A stretch of DNA of 64,000 nt from Methylobacterium sp. 77 (GCF_000372825.1 NZ_KB910516.1:4084011-4148010), one strand, 5' to 3'. Counted from the stretch's first letter, positions 19,565 through 29,020 are shown. Numbers and translations: made by a program. Notes: a model not told the origin generated them from the letters alone.

Positions 19565-21076
19565 ATGATGCGCCGCTCGTTTCGTCTCGCGACCGCCGCC
19601 GCCGCGCTGATAATGGGCTTTGCCGTTACGCGAGCCCATGCCCAGACCGCGGCGGAGGACACGGCGCGGCGTGCGCGCCTGGCGCTCGAGGGGCTCGACA
19701 TCGGATCGGCGCGCGGCGCCGGCGGCGATCCGCAGACCTCGGTGGCGCAGTCGGTGACCTCGGCCAAGCCTTCGGCCAACCTCAACACCTCGATCCAGGA
19801 TTCGCTCGGACCCTATGGCGACCCCTACGGTGTGCGCTCGTTCCTGAAGACGAAGGGCATCGAGTACAGCCTCACCTATATCGGCGAGAGCTTCGGCAAC
19901 GCGACCGGCGGGGCGCGGCGCGGCGCGATCTACGAGGGCCGCCTCGACGTCCAGTTCGATGCCGATCTCGACACGCTGCTCGGCTGGCAGGGGGCGGCCT
20001 TCCACACCAACCTCTACCTCATCCACGGCACCGGCCTGTCGCGCTACTACGTCAACAACTTCATCACGGTGAGCGCCATCGAAGCGCTGCCGTCCTCGCG
20101 GCTCTACGAACTCTGGATCGAGCAGAAGCTCTTCGACGGGCAGTTCGGGCTCAAGGTCGGGCAGATCGCCGCCGATACCGAATTCGCGGTGAGCCAGACC
20201 GGCACGCTGTTCATCAACTCCACCTTCGGCTGGCCCAACATCATGGCCGAGGTGCTGCCGAGCGGCGGTCCGATCTATCCGCTGGCGGTGCCGGCGATCC
20301 GGGCGAAATACGTGCCGAACCAGAATTTCTCGCTGCAGGTCGGCATCTTCGACGGCGATCCGGCCGGGCCGAACCCGAGCGATCTCGATCCGCAGCGTCG
20401 CAACCGCACCGGCACGAATTTCCGCACCGGCGATCCCGCCCTGGTCATCGCCGAGGCCGCCTACGCGTACAATATCGCGCAGGGCGATGTCGGCGATCCG
20501 GGCACGGTGACCCTGGGCGGCTGGCACCATTTCGGCCGGTTCAACAGCCAGCGCTTCGACAATGCCGGTCGCTCGCTGGCCGATCCGTCCACCACCGGAA
20601 TCGCCCGGCGCTTTCGCGGCGATAGCGGCCTCTACGGCATCATCGACCAGACCATCTACCGCGAGCCCGATGACCCGAACGACGGCGCCAGCGTGTTCGT
20701 GCGCCTCTCCGGATCACCGTCCGACCGCAACATCGTCGATTTCTACACCGATGCGGGCATCGCCTATAAGGGCCTGTTCAAGGGGCGGTCCGACGATACG
20801 ATCGGCATCGCCTTCGCGCTCGCCCGCATCTCGGACAGCGCGCGTGGATTCGACACCGATACGATCCTCCTCGGCGGCGGCAGCGGACCCCGGCGTAGCA
20901 GCGAGGCGGTGGTCGAGGCGACCTACCAGGCCGTGCTCGGGCCCGGCGTGACGGTGCAGCCCGACATCCAGTACATCTTCCGCCCGAGCGGCGGCGTGCC
21001 CAACCCGCGCGTTCCCGACGGTGCCCGGATCAAGAACGCCGCCGTGTTCGGTTTGCGGGCGACGGTCCGGTATTGA
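19565..21076 (+). CDS. OprB-family carbohydrate porin
   Basis: Outer-membrane beta-barrel protein of about 503 residues. A signal peptide (basic MMRRSFR, hydrophobic LATAAAALIMGFAV, cut after AHA) precedes SIQDSLGPYGDPYGVRSFLKTKGIEYSLTYIGESFGN, the typical entry of OprB-like porins. The barrel alternates aromatic-rich strands, and the C-terminus is FGLRATVRY with the terminal aromatic residue recognised by the Bam machinery. Two adjacent ATGs (19565, 19568) are possible starts. OprB porins pass sugars; the specificity is unknown. Confidence 0.88.
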   Translation: MMRRSFRLATAAAALIMGFAVTRAHAQTAAEDTARRARLALEGLDIGSARGAGGDPQTSVAQSVTSAKPSANLNTSIQDSLGPYGDPYGVRSFLKTKGIEYSLTYIGESFGNATGGARRGAIYEGRLDVQFDADLDTLLGWQGAAFHTNLYLIHGTGLSRYYVNNFITVSAIEALPSSRLYELWIEQKLFDGQFGLKVGQIAADTEFAVSQTGTLFINSTFGWPNIMAEVLPSGGPIYPLAVPAIRAKYVPNQNFSLQVGIFDGDPAGPNPSDLDPQRRNRTGTNFRTGDPALVIAEAAYAYNIAQGDVGDPGTVTLGGWHHFGRFNSQRFDNAGRSLADPSTTGIARRFRGDSGLYGIIDQTIYREPDDPNDGASVFVRLSGSPSDRNIVDFYTDAGIAYKGLFKGRSDDTIGIAFALARISDSARGFDTDTILLGGGSGPRRSSEAVVEATYQAVLGPGVTVQPDIQYIFRPSGGVPNPRVPDGARIKNAAVFGLRATVRY

Positions 21077-21122
21077 GAGGCCGACATCGGCATCCCATCG
21101 CGAGGCGGCAATCCAGGCCCGG

Positions 21123-21770
21123 TCATGGCTCCAGACTGCCGCGATAGGCGACGATCAGACCGATGAGCGGCACCTGGATGGTGATGTCGAACGAGAACCG
21201 TCCGTCCGTCTCGGTCTCGAACGACGCGCCCGACGGCAGCAGGCGCCCGGGCATGGGAATGCCCAGGACCGACCACCGCCGTGGGACGAAGAACAGACGC
21301 TGCCGATCCCGGACCAGGGCGAGAGAGACGCGTACGATCCCGAACCGCTCGACGAGAAGATAGTGATCCCGTCCCGCTCCGGCGGACTGGACCGAGGTGA
21401 AGACCTTTCCTCCGAAATCCCGAATCCACCGCTCGCCTCCCCGCTCCGGCACGAACGTCACGGTGACGGGCACGTCGGCGGTCGCGTCGGGAAATCCCAT
21501 CGCCACTCCGATGATCCGCGCCAGAAACCCGGTTCCCCGTTCTACCCGCGCCGAGCCCCGCCAGCGGCGCGTCTCGAACGCGTCATGCAGTTCCCTGACC
21601 CGTGGCGGCAGCGCATCGAAGGCCGAGCCGAGAATCCGACGGTAGAGCGAGCCATCACGATCGTCCTCGCGGAAGCCCGACACGGTGGCACGATCGCGGA
21701 ACAGCGCGTCGTCATCGCTCCATCGGTGCGGCGGCGGCGTCGCGGCTCCTGCGCGATCCGGTCGGCTCAC
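21123..21770 (-). CDS. DUF4166 domain protein
   Basis: A 215-residue protein whose core (SLYRRILGSAFDALPPRVRELHD through ERWIRDFGGKVFTS to VPLIGLIVAYRG) matches DUF4166, a family often found alone or fused to saccharopine-dehydrogenase-like or DCC partners. No ATG starts the domain; GTG at 21770 overlaps the stop of the upstream DCC gene as GTGA, so translational coupling is likely. Function unknown. The mix of beta-rich segments and a C-terminal hydrophobic strand is all that can be read. Confidence 0.75.
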   Translation of the reverse strand: MSRPDRAGAATPPPHRWSDDDALFRDRATVSGFREDDRDGSLYRRILGSAFDALPPRVRELHDAFETRRWRGSARVERGTGFLARIIGVAMGFPDATADVPVTVTFVPERGGERWIRDFGGKVFTSVQSAGAGRDHYLLVERFGIVRVSLALVRDRQRLFFVPRRWSVLGIPMPGRLLPSGASFETETDGRFSFDITIQVPLIGLIVAYRGSLEP

Positions 21771-22192
21771 AGGATGCGGTCCCTGTAGTGCGGCGGAGCC
21801 ATCCAGCAGGTTTCTCGCTCGCCGAACACGCGATAGCGGTTGCGCGCGATCCAGCGGTAGACGGGATCGCGCATCGCGGCGGGGATGATCCTCAGGATCG
21901 CGGCCAGCCTCCAGGGAAAGCCGAGCTTCTCGTAGATGCTGAGCACGGCGTCGCTGTCCCGGCGCGCGCGACCCCCTTCGACGACGAGCATGCTGACCGG
22001 ATCGTCCGGATCCATGCCGTGCTGGCGATAGAGCATCTGTCCGACCTCGCTCTGCATGGAGGCCAGACGAAACACCGCGTGCCTGTCGCGTTCCAGGACG
22101 AACCGGGCATTGGCCGAGCACAGCACGCATTCGGCATCGAACAGGATGACCGGACCGTTGAACGTGTCGTTGGCCTGCGGCGTCGCTCTCAT
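21767..22192 (-). CDS. DCC family thiol-disulfide oxidoreductase-like protein (DUF393)
   Basis: A 141-residue protein with the family's DxxCxxC pattern near the N-terminus (VILFDAECVLCSANARFVLERD), giving a thioredoxin-like fold candidate. Later hallmarks are SMLVVEGGRARRDSDAVL and the C-terminal YRWIARNRYRVFGERETCW. It overlaps the DUF4166 gene by 4 bases. DCC proteins are predicted redox proteins without a firmly assigned substrate; the pairing with DUF4166 is seen in other bacteria from memory. Confidence 0.88.
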   Translation of the reverse strand: MRATPQANDTFNGPVILFDAECVLCSANARFVLERDRHAVFRLASMQSEVGQMLYRQHGMDPDDPVSMLVVEGGRARRDSDAVLSIYEKLGFPWRLAAILRIIPAAMRDPVYRWIARNRYRVFGERETCWMAPPHYRDRIL

Positions 22193-22204
22193 GTGCTCAC
22201 TTGC

Positions 22205-23641
22205 TCACGCGCTCGCCTGGCTGACGAACTTCGTCGTCAGGTAGGCCTCGATCGCTTCCGAGCCGCCTTCGCTGCCGTAGCCGGAATCCTTGACGCCGCC
22301 GAAGGGGGTCTCGGGAAAGGCGAGGCCGTGGTGGTTGATGCCGAGCATGCCGCTCTCGACGCGGGCGGCGATCTCCGTCGCGCGGGAGGCCGATCGGGTA
22401 TAGGCGTAGGCGGCCAGACCATAGGGAAGGCGGTTCGCCTCGGCGAAGGCGGCCTCGTCGTCTGAGAAGCGCTGGACCAGGGCGACGGGGCCGAACGGCT
22501 CCTCGTTCATGATCCGCGCCGTGAGAGGCGTCTCGGCGAGCACGGTCGGTTCGAAGAAATTGCCGCGGTTGCCGATGCGCTTGCCGCCGGTGCGCAGCTC
22601 GGCCCCCTGCGCCACGGCATCGGCCACCAGGGATTCCATCGCCTCGCGCCGGCGGGCATGGATCAGCGGCCCCATCGTGGTCTCGGGGTCGAGCCCGTCG
22701 CCGACCTTGATGCTTCGCGCATGGGCCACGAACCCGTCGACGAAGCGGTCGTAGACGGAATCGTGGATGAGGAAGCGGGTCGGCGCGACGCAGACCTGGC
22801 CGGCATTGCGGAACTTGTTGGCGCCGAGGATCGAGACGGCCTTCTCCACATCCGCGTCGGCGAAGATCAGGGCCGGGGCGTGCCCACCGAGTTCCATGGT
22901 GACGCGCTTCATGTGGCGCCCGGCCAGTGCCGCGAGCTCCTTGCCCACCACGGTCGAGCCGGTGAACGAGATCTTGGCGACGACCGGATGGGGGATGAGG
23001 TAGGCCGAGATCTCGGCCGGATCGCCGAAGACGAGGGATAGGACGTCTCCCGGTACGCCGGCATCGAGGAAGGCGCGGACGAGGGCGGCGCAACTGGCCG
23101 GCGTGTCCTCGGGGCCCTTCAGGATGACCGGGCAGCCGGTGCAGAGGGCCGCCGAGAGCTTGCGGACGGCCTGGTTGATCGGGAAGTTCCAGGGCGTGAA
23201 GGCGGCGACGACCCCCACCGGCTCGCGCAGGACCATCTGGGTCACGCCCGAGAACCGTGCCGGGATGATGCGGCCGTAGGCGCGCTTCCCTTCCTCCGAG
23301 AACCAGTCGATGACGTCGGCGGCGGCCAGCGTCTCCATCCGCGCTTCGGCCAGCGGCTTGCCCTGTTCCAGCGTCATCGTCCGGGCGATGTCCTCGACGC
23401 GGGCGCGCAGGAGGTCGGCGGCCCGGCGCATGATCTTGGCGCGCTCGAACGGCGCCACCTTGCGCCATTCCGCGAGGCCGCGCCGGGCGGCCTCCAGAGC
23501 GCGATCGAGATCACCCTTGGTCGCCACCGCGACGGTGCCGATCGTGTCGCCGGTGGCGGGGTTGAGGACGGGAATCGTTCGTGCATCGGAACCGGGCGTC
23601 CAGGTCCCGGCGATGTGAAGGGTCACGTCCGGATAGGTCAT
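22205..23641 (-). CDS. gabD: NAD(P)-dependent succinate-semialdehyde dehydrogenase-type aldehyde dehydrogenase
   Basis: A 478-residue aldehyde dehydrogenase. It has NAD-binding [10 protein letters not shown] and [11 protein letters not shown], catalytic Glu250 in MELGGHAP and nucleophile Cys284 in [10 protein letters not shown]. Overall closest in style to GabD-type succinate-semialdehyde dehydrogenases (4-aminobutyrate breakdown), with alpha-ketoglutaric semialdehyde dehydrogenase as an alternative. Start at 23641 gives [12 protein letters not shown]. It is 12 bases upstream of the DCC gene on the same strand, but a functional link is not evident. No GABA transaminase is in the window. Confidence 0.85.
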   Translation of the reverse strand: MTYPDVTLHIAGTWTPGSDARTIPVLNPATGDTIGTVAVATKGDLDRALEAARRGLAEWRKVAPFERAKIMRRAADLLRARVEDIARTMTLEQGKPLAEARMETLAAADVIDWFSEEGKRAYGRIIPARFSGVTQMVLREPVGVVAAFTPWNFPINQAVRKLSAALCTGCPVILKGPEDTPASCAALVRAFLDAGVPGDVLSLVFGDPAEISAYLIPHPVVAKISFTGSTVVGKELAALAGRHMKRVTMELGGHAPALIFADADVEKAVSILGANKFRNAGQVCVAPTRFLIHDSVYDRFVDGFVAHARSIKVGDGLDPETTMGPLIHARRREAMESLVADAVAQGAELRTGGKRIGNRGNFFEPTVLAETPLTARIMNEEPFGPVALVQRFSDDEAAFAEANRLPYGLAAYAYTRSASRATEIAARVESGMLGINHHGLAFPETPFGGVKDSGYGSEGGSEAIEAYLTTKFVSQASA

Positions 23642-23729
23642 CGGCGGCTCACGCTGTTCAAGGAGCGTGGGTTTTCCGCCCTTCGCGTAACGGCCGCAAC
23701 CCTCGTGGCCGCAATTCAGGCCCGCCGTC

Positions 23730-24521
23730 TCACGCGGCGATGCGAACCCTCGCCTCGTCGGCGCCCTTCACCGTCACCGTGCCGCCGCGCGTCGCCTGGA
23801 GCGTGCCGCCACGGGGAATCACGATCCAGCCATCCTTGCAATCGTCTATGGGCTCGGAGACCACCACGAGGCCGCTCTCGGTCTGGCGGTAATACAGGCT
23901 CGGCGGGCGGCCGTCGCAGGCCCAGCGAAAGGCCGTCAGCGTCTCGCCATCCGTGACGACGGAGGTGAAGCGCAGGGGCTCGGTGATGCCGGCGGCCTGC
24001 ATCAGGTCGCGCACGGTGACAAGGGTCTCGGCCATGGCGCCGACCGGGTCCTCGGCGAGGCCGTTGGCCAGCGCCAACAGGAAGATCGCCTCGGAATCGG
24101 TGGTGCCCCGCCGTGCCTCGTAGAGCGAATCGGGTATCAGCGCCTCGATCCGGCGCTTGATGCGGTGATAGCCGCCGATCTGGCCGTTATGCATGAACAG
24201 GTGCCGCCCATGGGCGAAGGGGTGGCAGTTCGCCCGCGTGGTGGCCGTGCCGGTGGACGCGCGGACATGGGCGAAGAACATCCGCGCACGAACCTGCTGG
24301 CAGAGATTGACGAGGTTCTCGTCCGACCAAGCCGGGCAGACGTCGCGATACTGGCCGGGATCGGCGCGCTCGCCGTACCAGCCGATGCCGAAACCGTCGC
24401 CATTGGTCTCGGTCTTCGCCTCCGTGGCGTGAAGCGACTGATGCACCAGCGAGTGCGTCGGTGCGCAGACGAGATCGGTCAGGAAGACCGGATCACCGCT
24501 ATAGGCGAGAAAGCGGCACAT
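23730..24521 (-). CDS. Class II glutamine amidotransferase (YafJ/EgtC-like)
   Basis: A 263-residue Ntn-type amidotransferase. Start at 24521 places the nucleophilic Cys at position 2 (MCRFLAYSG), which demands this start rather than the longer in-frame one. Other hallmarks are [32 protein letters not shown] and [14 protein letters not shown] for glutamine binding. It releases ammonia from an amide or works as a gamma-glutamyl hydrolase; EgtC acts in ergothioneine synthesis, but no egt genes are here, so the role stays open. Confidence 0.88.
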   Translation of the reverse strand: MCRFLAYSGDPVFLTDLVCAPTHSLVHQSLHATEAKTETNGDGFGIGWYGERADPGQYRDVCPAWSDENLVNLCQQVRARMFFAHVRASTGTATTRANCHPFAHGRHLFMHNGQIGGYHRIKRRIEALIPDSLYEARRGTTDSEAIFLLALANGLAEDPVGAMAETLVTVRDLMQAAGITEPLRFTSVVTDGETLTAFRWACDGRPPSLYYRQTESGLVVVSEPIDDCKDGWIVIPRGGTLQATRGGTVTVKGADEARVRIAA

Positions 24522-24943
24522 GACTGAGCAACGACCCCCTCTGTCGGCAACCATCCCCGGACCGGGAAACAGAAACCGTTCCACACTTCTGCTCGATGGT
24601 CTTCGAACTGTAACATTCGTTCTTTTGCAGTGAACAGTTCGTTAATGCAGCGCAGCATGCCTGAACCTTGTGCGTCTGCGCAGGCAATGCGCAAATACGC
24701 TCCGTTCCATGCAGGCCGACCTCACGCATCCCGAGTGCCTTCCGGGTCCTAGCGGGTCACATAGCCCGTTTTGCGGCGGTTCCACCGATTTCGTTGCGGG
24801 ACGCGCATGGCCGCTGTCGCGGATGAAACTCTTGCCGATAGCCGTCAGTCGGCGCAGCCTTTCGCACACACGAATCATTAACTCGGGGCCCGGTGCCCGC
24901 ATGGCCGTCATCACGCCGGCCCTCATTTCCAGAAGGAGACCTC
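24522..24943. other. Divergent intergenic region with inverted repeat
   Basis: 422 bases between the amidotransferase gene and the receiver gene. An 8-base perfect inverted repeat CGAACTGT (24604-24611) / ACAGTTCG (24634-24641) is accompanied by two similar words, AACATTCGTT and AACAGTTCGTT, in direct orientation. This may be a regulator site for the receiver gene or the amidotransferase gene. No gene of its own was recognised here. Confidence 0.35.
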
Positions 24944-25375
24944 ATGGATCGCGACATCCTCACCGCAGCCGATACCGCCTTGCCGGCTCAGATCGATGGC
25001 CTTTTCGCTCTCGTGGTCGAGGACGATGCAGCGGTCCGCAACCTCGCCACCGCCATCCTGGAGGAGACGGATCTCGACGTCATCGCCTGTGACAGCGCGG
25101 AGGCGGCCATCGGCGTGCTGGAGCGCAAGGGCATGAACGTGGCACTGCTGTTCGCCGACGTCCGCCTCGGCGGCCCGATGGACGGGATCGCCCTGGCCCG
25201 GACGGTGGAGCGCCGCTGGCCCGACGTGCGGATGGTCCTGACCTCGGGCTACGACGAGCGCAGCACCGGTCGCCTGCCCGAACAGGTGGTCTACATGCAG
25301 AAGCCGTGGCGCGCCCTCGACGTCCTGGTGGAAGCCGGACACGCCTCGGCCGCCGCAGGAGCCGCTGCCGCCTGA
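24944..25375 (+). CDS. Single-domain response regulator (CheY-like)
   Basis: A 143-residue receiver domain without an output domain. Acidic pair E26-D27-D28 (LVVEDDAAV), phospho-acceptor D72 in LLFADVRLGGPMDG, conserved Thr/Ser in MVLTSGYDER, and Lys in YMQKPW are all present. The start at 24944 has an AAGGAG at proper distance. The sensor kinase is not adjacent. Alphaproteobacteria use such stand-alone receivers in phosphorelays and in general stress control; a specific partner cannot be named. Confidence 0.88.
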   Translation: MDRDILTAADTALPAQIDGLFALVVEDDAAVRNLATAILEETDLDVIACDSAEAAIGVLERKGMNVALLFADVRLGGPMDGIALARTVERRWPDVRMVLTSGYDERSTGRLPEQVVYMQKPWRALDVLVEAGHASAAAGAAAA

Positions 25376-25417
25376 GCGACCAACGAAACAACGCCCGCGC
25401 CGCTTAGGCGGCCAGGC

Positions 25418-25451
25418 GTCGTGTCGGCTTGGAAGTCGTGTCGGCTTGGAA
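25418..25451. repeat. 17-bp perfect tandem duplication
   Basis: GTCGTGTCGGCTTGGAA occurs twice back to back (25418-25434, 25435-25451) in the short gap between the receiver gene and rpsU. It looks like a recent slippage or duplication; no regulatory meaning is evident. Confidence 0.75.
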
Positions 25452-25495
25452 AAGGAACACGACGATCGGCGCGAGGCCGACCGTCGAAACCCGTC

Positions 25496-25804
25496 TTACG
25501 AAGCGGTGTTGGTCGAGGGAGCGGCGCTCGGAGCGAACGGCGAACCACCGGGACGACGCGGCGCACCGGCACCGAAACGGGGCTTCGGCTTCGGAGCGGC
25601 GATCAGACCCTCGCGGATGGCGGTCTTGCGAGCCTGCTTGCGAGCGCGGCGCACGGCTTCAGCCTTCTCGCGTGCCTTGCGCACGGAGGGCTTCTCGTAG
25701 GCCTTGCGCTGCTTCATCTCGCGGAAGATGCCTTCACGCTGCATCTTCTTCTTCAGAACGCGGAGTGCCTGGTCGACGTTGTTGTCGCGAACGAGTACCT
25801 GCAA
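25496..25804 (-). CDS. rpsU: 30S ribosomal protein S21
   Basis: Small-subunit protein needed for translation initiation. Its core [20 protein letters not shown] and [21 protein letters not shown] is unmistakable, and an Arg/Lys-rich stretch follows. Length is 102 residues; the C-terminus carries an unusual Pro/Ala/Ser-rich extension ([17 protein letters not shown] onwards) beyond the usual 70 or so residues. TTG at 25804 is chosen as start because AGGA lies 9 bases before it; an ATT two codons earlier has too short a spacing. The 322-base gap upstream can hold a structured leader. Confidence 0.93.
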   Translation of the reverse strand: MQVLVRDNNVDQALRVLKKKMQREGIFREMKQRKAYEKPSVRKAREKAEAVRRARKQARKTAIREGLIAAPKPKPRFGAGAPRRPGGSPFAPSAAPSTNTAS

Positions 25805-26126
25805 CGGAATTGATCCTTTAGAGACGTATGTTTGTCGGACGGCGCCCTCTCCGAACGCCCCCGCCTGTCCGACGAGGGCAAACCGCCAATAGCCCCATAC
25901 CCTGGATCGCTCCAGGGAGGGACCTTTCACCTGACGGTCTCGAATCGACGCTGAAAACTCACTTGGGGCAGGCTCATACACCAAGCGGGTACGAGTTCCA
26001 ACCGCTGTCGGCTAAATCATCGCGCCAATCGCCGAGCCCGAAACGGGGTCATCGCGTTCGAGCGACGCGCCTCTGCCGAAGCGCCGGTGCCGCCTCACGC
26101 GGGAGCGACCTCAAGAACGAGGCACC
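25805..26126. other. rpsU upstream region with possible leader structures
   Basis: 322 bases between rpsU and the 3' end of phaZ. Perfect inverted repeat GTCGGAC (25834-25840) / GTCCGAC (25867-25873) and hairpin CCCTGG-N6-CCAGGG (25900-25917) lie in the presumed rpsU 5' leader. No gene and no clear phaZ terminator was recognised. Confidence 0.35.
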
Positions 26127-27341
26127 TCACGCATGGGATTGAATGAAGTTGCGCACGAGCGGGTAGGTCTGGCCCTCCCACTTGCGGCCGGTGAAGACGC
26201 CGTAATGACCGACGCCCGCCTGGAGGTGGTGACTCTTCATGTGCGGCGCGAGGCCGGTACACAGGTCGTGCGCCGCCATGGTCTGGCCCACGGCGCAGAT
26301 GTCGTCGCGCTCGCCCTCCACGGTCATCAGCGCGGTCCGGCGGATGGAACGCATGTCGATGGGGTTGCCGCGATAGGTCAGCTCGTTCTTGGCGAGGGTG
26401 TAGTCCTGGAACACCGTCTGCACGGTCTCGAGATAGAATTCGGCCGCGAGGTCGAGGACGGCGAAATACTCGTCGTAGAAGGTCTCGATCTGGTTGGCCT
26501 TCTCGGTCTCGCCGTTGGCGAAATGCCAGAACAGGTCGGCATGGCTCTGCTGGTGCCGCTTGGCGTTCATCGAGATGAAGGCCGAGACCTGCATGAAGCC
26601 CGGATACACCTTCCGTCCCGCACCGGCATGGCGCTGGGGCACGGTGGCGATGAGATTCTTCTCGAACCACGACATCGGCTTCGAGGTGGCGAGCTTGTTC
26701 ACCGCGGTCGGGCTGATGCGGCAATCCACCGGCCCGGCCATCAGCGTCATGCTGCGCGGGTGCGCGATGTCCTTCGACTGGGCCATGACGGCGGCGGCGG
26801 CGAGCGCCTGGACCGCCGGCTGGCAGACGGCCACCACGTGCGACCCCTCGCCCATCACGCCGAGAAACGTCACCAGATGGTCGACGTAATCGTCGAACCC
26901 GAACGGACCGTCGGCGAGAGGGACGTCGCGGGCGTTGTGCCAGTCGGTGATGTAGACGTCGTGGTCGGCGAGGAGAGTGCGGACCGTGCCGCGCAGCAGC
27001 GTGGCGAAATGGCCCGAGAGCGGTGCCACGACGAGCACCTTCGGCTGCTCGGAATCGATGTCCTTCCTGAAGCGCAGCAGCGTGCCGAACGGGGTCGCGT
27101 AGGCCGTCTCCTCGATGACGGGAACCTCGCGGTTGCCGACCTGGACGCTGTCGATGCCGAAAGCCGGACGGGCGAAGGTCAGGCCTGCGCGCATCATCAT
27201 CTTGGCGCCGGCCGACCACCAGTTCATCGGCGCCGCGTTTCTCGACCCGACCCAGGGGGACACGGCATCATGGACGAGCTTGCCCCAGGAGCGGGTGCGC
27301 TCGGCGAGGTCGGACTGCACTTCAAAGGCATCATAGAGCAT
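26127..27341 (-). CDS. phaZ: Intracellular poly(3-hydroxybutyrate) depolymerase
   Basis: Breaks down intracellular PHB granules. The 404-residue protein matches the PhaZ1 type: N-terminal MLYDAFEVQSDL, YITDWHNARDVPL with the oxyanion region, catalytic Cys173 in the lipase-like box AVCQPAVQ (Cys instead of Ser is characteristic), and the C-terminal GHYGVFTGRKWE with the catalytic His. The start at 27341 gives the family N-terminus. Monocistronic on the minus strand and divergent from a GST gene. No phasin or synthase gene nearby. Confidence 0.96.
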   Translation of the reverse strand: MLYDAFEVQSDLAERTRSWGKLVHDAVSPWVGSRNAAPMNWWSAGAKMMMRAGLTFARPAFGIDSVQVGNREVPVIEETAYATPFGTLLRFRKDIDSEQPKVLVVAPLSGHFATLLRGTVRTLLADHDVYITDWHNARDVPLADGPFGFDDYVDHLVTFLGVMGEGSHVVAVCQPAVQALAAAAVMAQSKDIAHPRSMTLMAGPVDCRISPTAVNKLATSKPMSWFEKNLIATVPQRHAGAGRKVYPGFMQVSAFISMNAKRHQQSHADLFWHFANGETEKANQIETFYDEYFAVLDLAAEFYLETVQTVFQDYTLAKNELTYRGNPIDMRSIRRTALMTVEGERDDICAVGQTMAAHDLCTGLAPHMKSHHLQAGVGHYGVFTGRKWEGQTYPLVRNFIQSHA

Positions 27342-27647
27342 GAAGCTCGAACTCCTGCGCGAACGATCAGATAGCGAGCCATTCGCTTTGATGTGCACGT
27401 CGATCCGGGATCGCTCCCGAACAGCCGCTCACAGCCCGATAGGCTGGGCCACGGTTGCGCGCAACGCAATCGCCGAAAAGTACGATCAATAATAAATGTT
27501 GTGAGAATGCCTCACTGTTCCATCCCCGCGACAGGGAAGGATTATCTCTATCGGTGAATGACGTTCCGGCGCGGCACGAGACTTGGATGCCCCTGGAAGT
27601 TCCTCGGGCAGAACTTCTATGATCGCCCGGGAACAGGAAGACAGGGG
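27342..27647. other. Divergent intergenic region phaZ / GST
   Basis: 306 bases holding both promoters. An AT-rich stretch around 27483-27505 (GATCAATAATAAATGTTG) is the likeliest promoter area and a small hairpin CAGCC-N5-GGCTG lies near 27431. No named regulatory site was recognised. Confidence 0.35.
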
Positions 27648-28310
27648 ATGGACATGCCAGTCGCCACGCTCACGATTTCGAGCCGGAACTACTCGTCCTG
27701 GTCGCTCAGAGGATGGCTGGTCTGCCGCATGGCCGGACTCGATTTCGAGATCGAAGTCTTGTCGGGTGACGATGCATCCACGCGGGCCGAGTTGCTGCAT
27801 CTGTCGCCGTCTTTTCTGGTGCCGCGTCTCGTCCACGGCGAGATCGAGGTGTGGGATACCCTGGCGCTCGCCCAGTATCTCAACGAGACGTATCCCGACG
27901 CCGGGTTCCTGCCGAAGGACCCCGTGGCCCGGGCGCGGTGCCGCTCGATCTCCGGCGAGATGCATGGCGGCTTCATCAATCTGCGCTCGGCCTTGCCGAT
28001 GAACCTCAAGGCCCGCCACACCGATTTCAAGATCTTCAACGGTGCCAAGGGCGATATCGAGCGGGTCATCACGATCGTCGAGGATTGCCTGTCCCGCTAC
28101 GACGGTCCGTTCCTGTTCGGCGAGCGCCCCAGTCTCGCGGACGCGATGTTCGCCCCGGTCTGCACCCGGTTCCAGACCTACGATGTCTGGCTGCCGCGCA
28201 AGGTCGCCGCCTATCGCGACACCATCCTCGCCTGGCCTCTCATGGTGGAATGGACCGAGGCGGCGGCAGCCGAGCCGGATGAGATCGAAGAACTCGACAT
28301 GGAGTTCTGA
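27648..28310 (+). CDS. Glutathione S-transferase family protein
   Basis: A 220-residue protein with an N-terminal thioredoxin-like GST domain (LTISSRNYSSWSLRGWLVCRMAG, where Ser residues near NYSSWS could activate glutathione; then PSFLVPRLVHG with the cis-Pro and EVWDTLALAQYL) and an all-helical C-terminal domain with the SLADAMFAPV capping motif. Start 27648 chosen because the domain begins there and AGG precedes it. General detoxification or conjugation is inferred; the natural substrate is unknown. Confidence 0.88.
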   Translation: MDMPVATLTISSRNYSSWSLRGWLVCRMAGLDFEIEVLSGDDASTRAELLHLSPSFLVPRLVHGEIEVWDTLALAQYLNETYPDAGFLPKDPVARARCRSISGEMHGGFINLRSALPMNLKARHTDFKIFNGAKGDIERVITIVEDCLSRYDGPFLFGERPSLADAMFAPVCTRFQTYDVWLPRKVAAYRDTILAWPLMVEWTEAAAAEPDEIEELDMEF

Positions 28311-28438
28311 GGGGCCGCGCCTCGCCGGCGCAAAGGCTCCGACGCGTCGCGGCATCTCGGAATGCCCGCCGGATCGGGTTTCGCTGACGCTCCGCCCATC
28401 CGGGAGAGGGCGTGCGCAACCCGCCTGAAGGATGCTCG

Positions 28439-29020
28439 TCAGGTATTGAAGTCGAACAGCAGGGCGCTGGCGCTGGCGCTCGACGCCGTGGTCCCGGAGG
28501 CGGCGTAGCCCGACGCGCTGGTCTGAGAGGCCTGCAGCGACTTCATGAAGCTGTCGAGAAGGTCGCTGACGCTGGTCGAGGAATCCGTCGAGGAGGACGA
28601 TGTGCTCGTGCCGTCGTCGCCGGACGGAGGCGGGCCGGGCGGGGGGCCTCCGGGGCCGCCGGGGCCGCTGGTTCCGCCCTTGCCCGGCGCATTGGCCTCG
28701 AACAGCGACTTCAGCGTCTCGGCCTGATCGCTGGTGAGGCTGCCGCTCGAGACCTGGTCGTCGATCAGGCCGCCGATCTTGTCCTGGATCTGCGACGGGT
28801 CGAGGCGGGTGCTCGTGCTGCCGGACGAACTGGAGCTCCCGCTCTTCAGGCTCGAATCGATGGAATCGAGGGCGCTCGAAAGCGCGGTGCCGTCGGTGGC
28901 GCTGATGGAGCCCGTCGACACCTCGCTGGCGATGGCCTGCGCGACGGGATTGCCCTTCGGCGGCGGCGGACGCTGGGCCTGGAACAGGGCGGAGGTCTGG
29001 GTGGAACTGACGGAAGTCAT
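28439..29020 (-). CDS. Low-complexity Ser/Gly/Pro-rich protein with two helical repeats
   Basis: A 193-residue hypothetical protein. Two similar units can be aligned: VAQAIASEVSTGSISATDGT (about residues 26-45, running on to LSSALDSI) and KIGGLIDDQVSSGSLTSDQA (about 81-100, running on to ETLKSLFE). Each looks like a helix-loop-helix of EF-hand-like length with S/G-S/D loop residues. Between and after them are Ser-rich (SGSSSSSGS), Gly/Pro (GGPGGPPPGPPP) and Thr/Ser-rich linkers. No signal peptide is evident. Calcium binding is a guess; the loop lacks most canonical acidic residues. Function unknown. Confidence 0.65.
   Translation of the reverse strand: MTSVSSTQTSALFQAQRPPPPKGNPVAQAIASEVSTGSISATDGTALSSALDSIDSSLKSGSSSSSGSTSTRLDPSQIQDKIGGLIDDQVSSGSLTSDQAETLKSLFEANAPGKGGTSGPGGPGGPPPGPPPSGDDGTSTSSSSTDSSTSVSDLLDSFMKSLQASQTSASGYAASGTTASSASASALLFDFNT

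Noticed and set aside
24604..24641. LexA box in the dyad before the receiver gene
   Set aside because: GTTC and GAAC words are present, but none at the required 7-base spacing.
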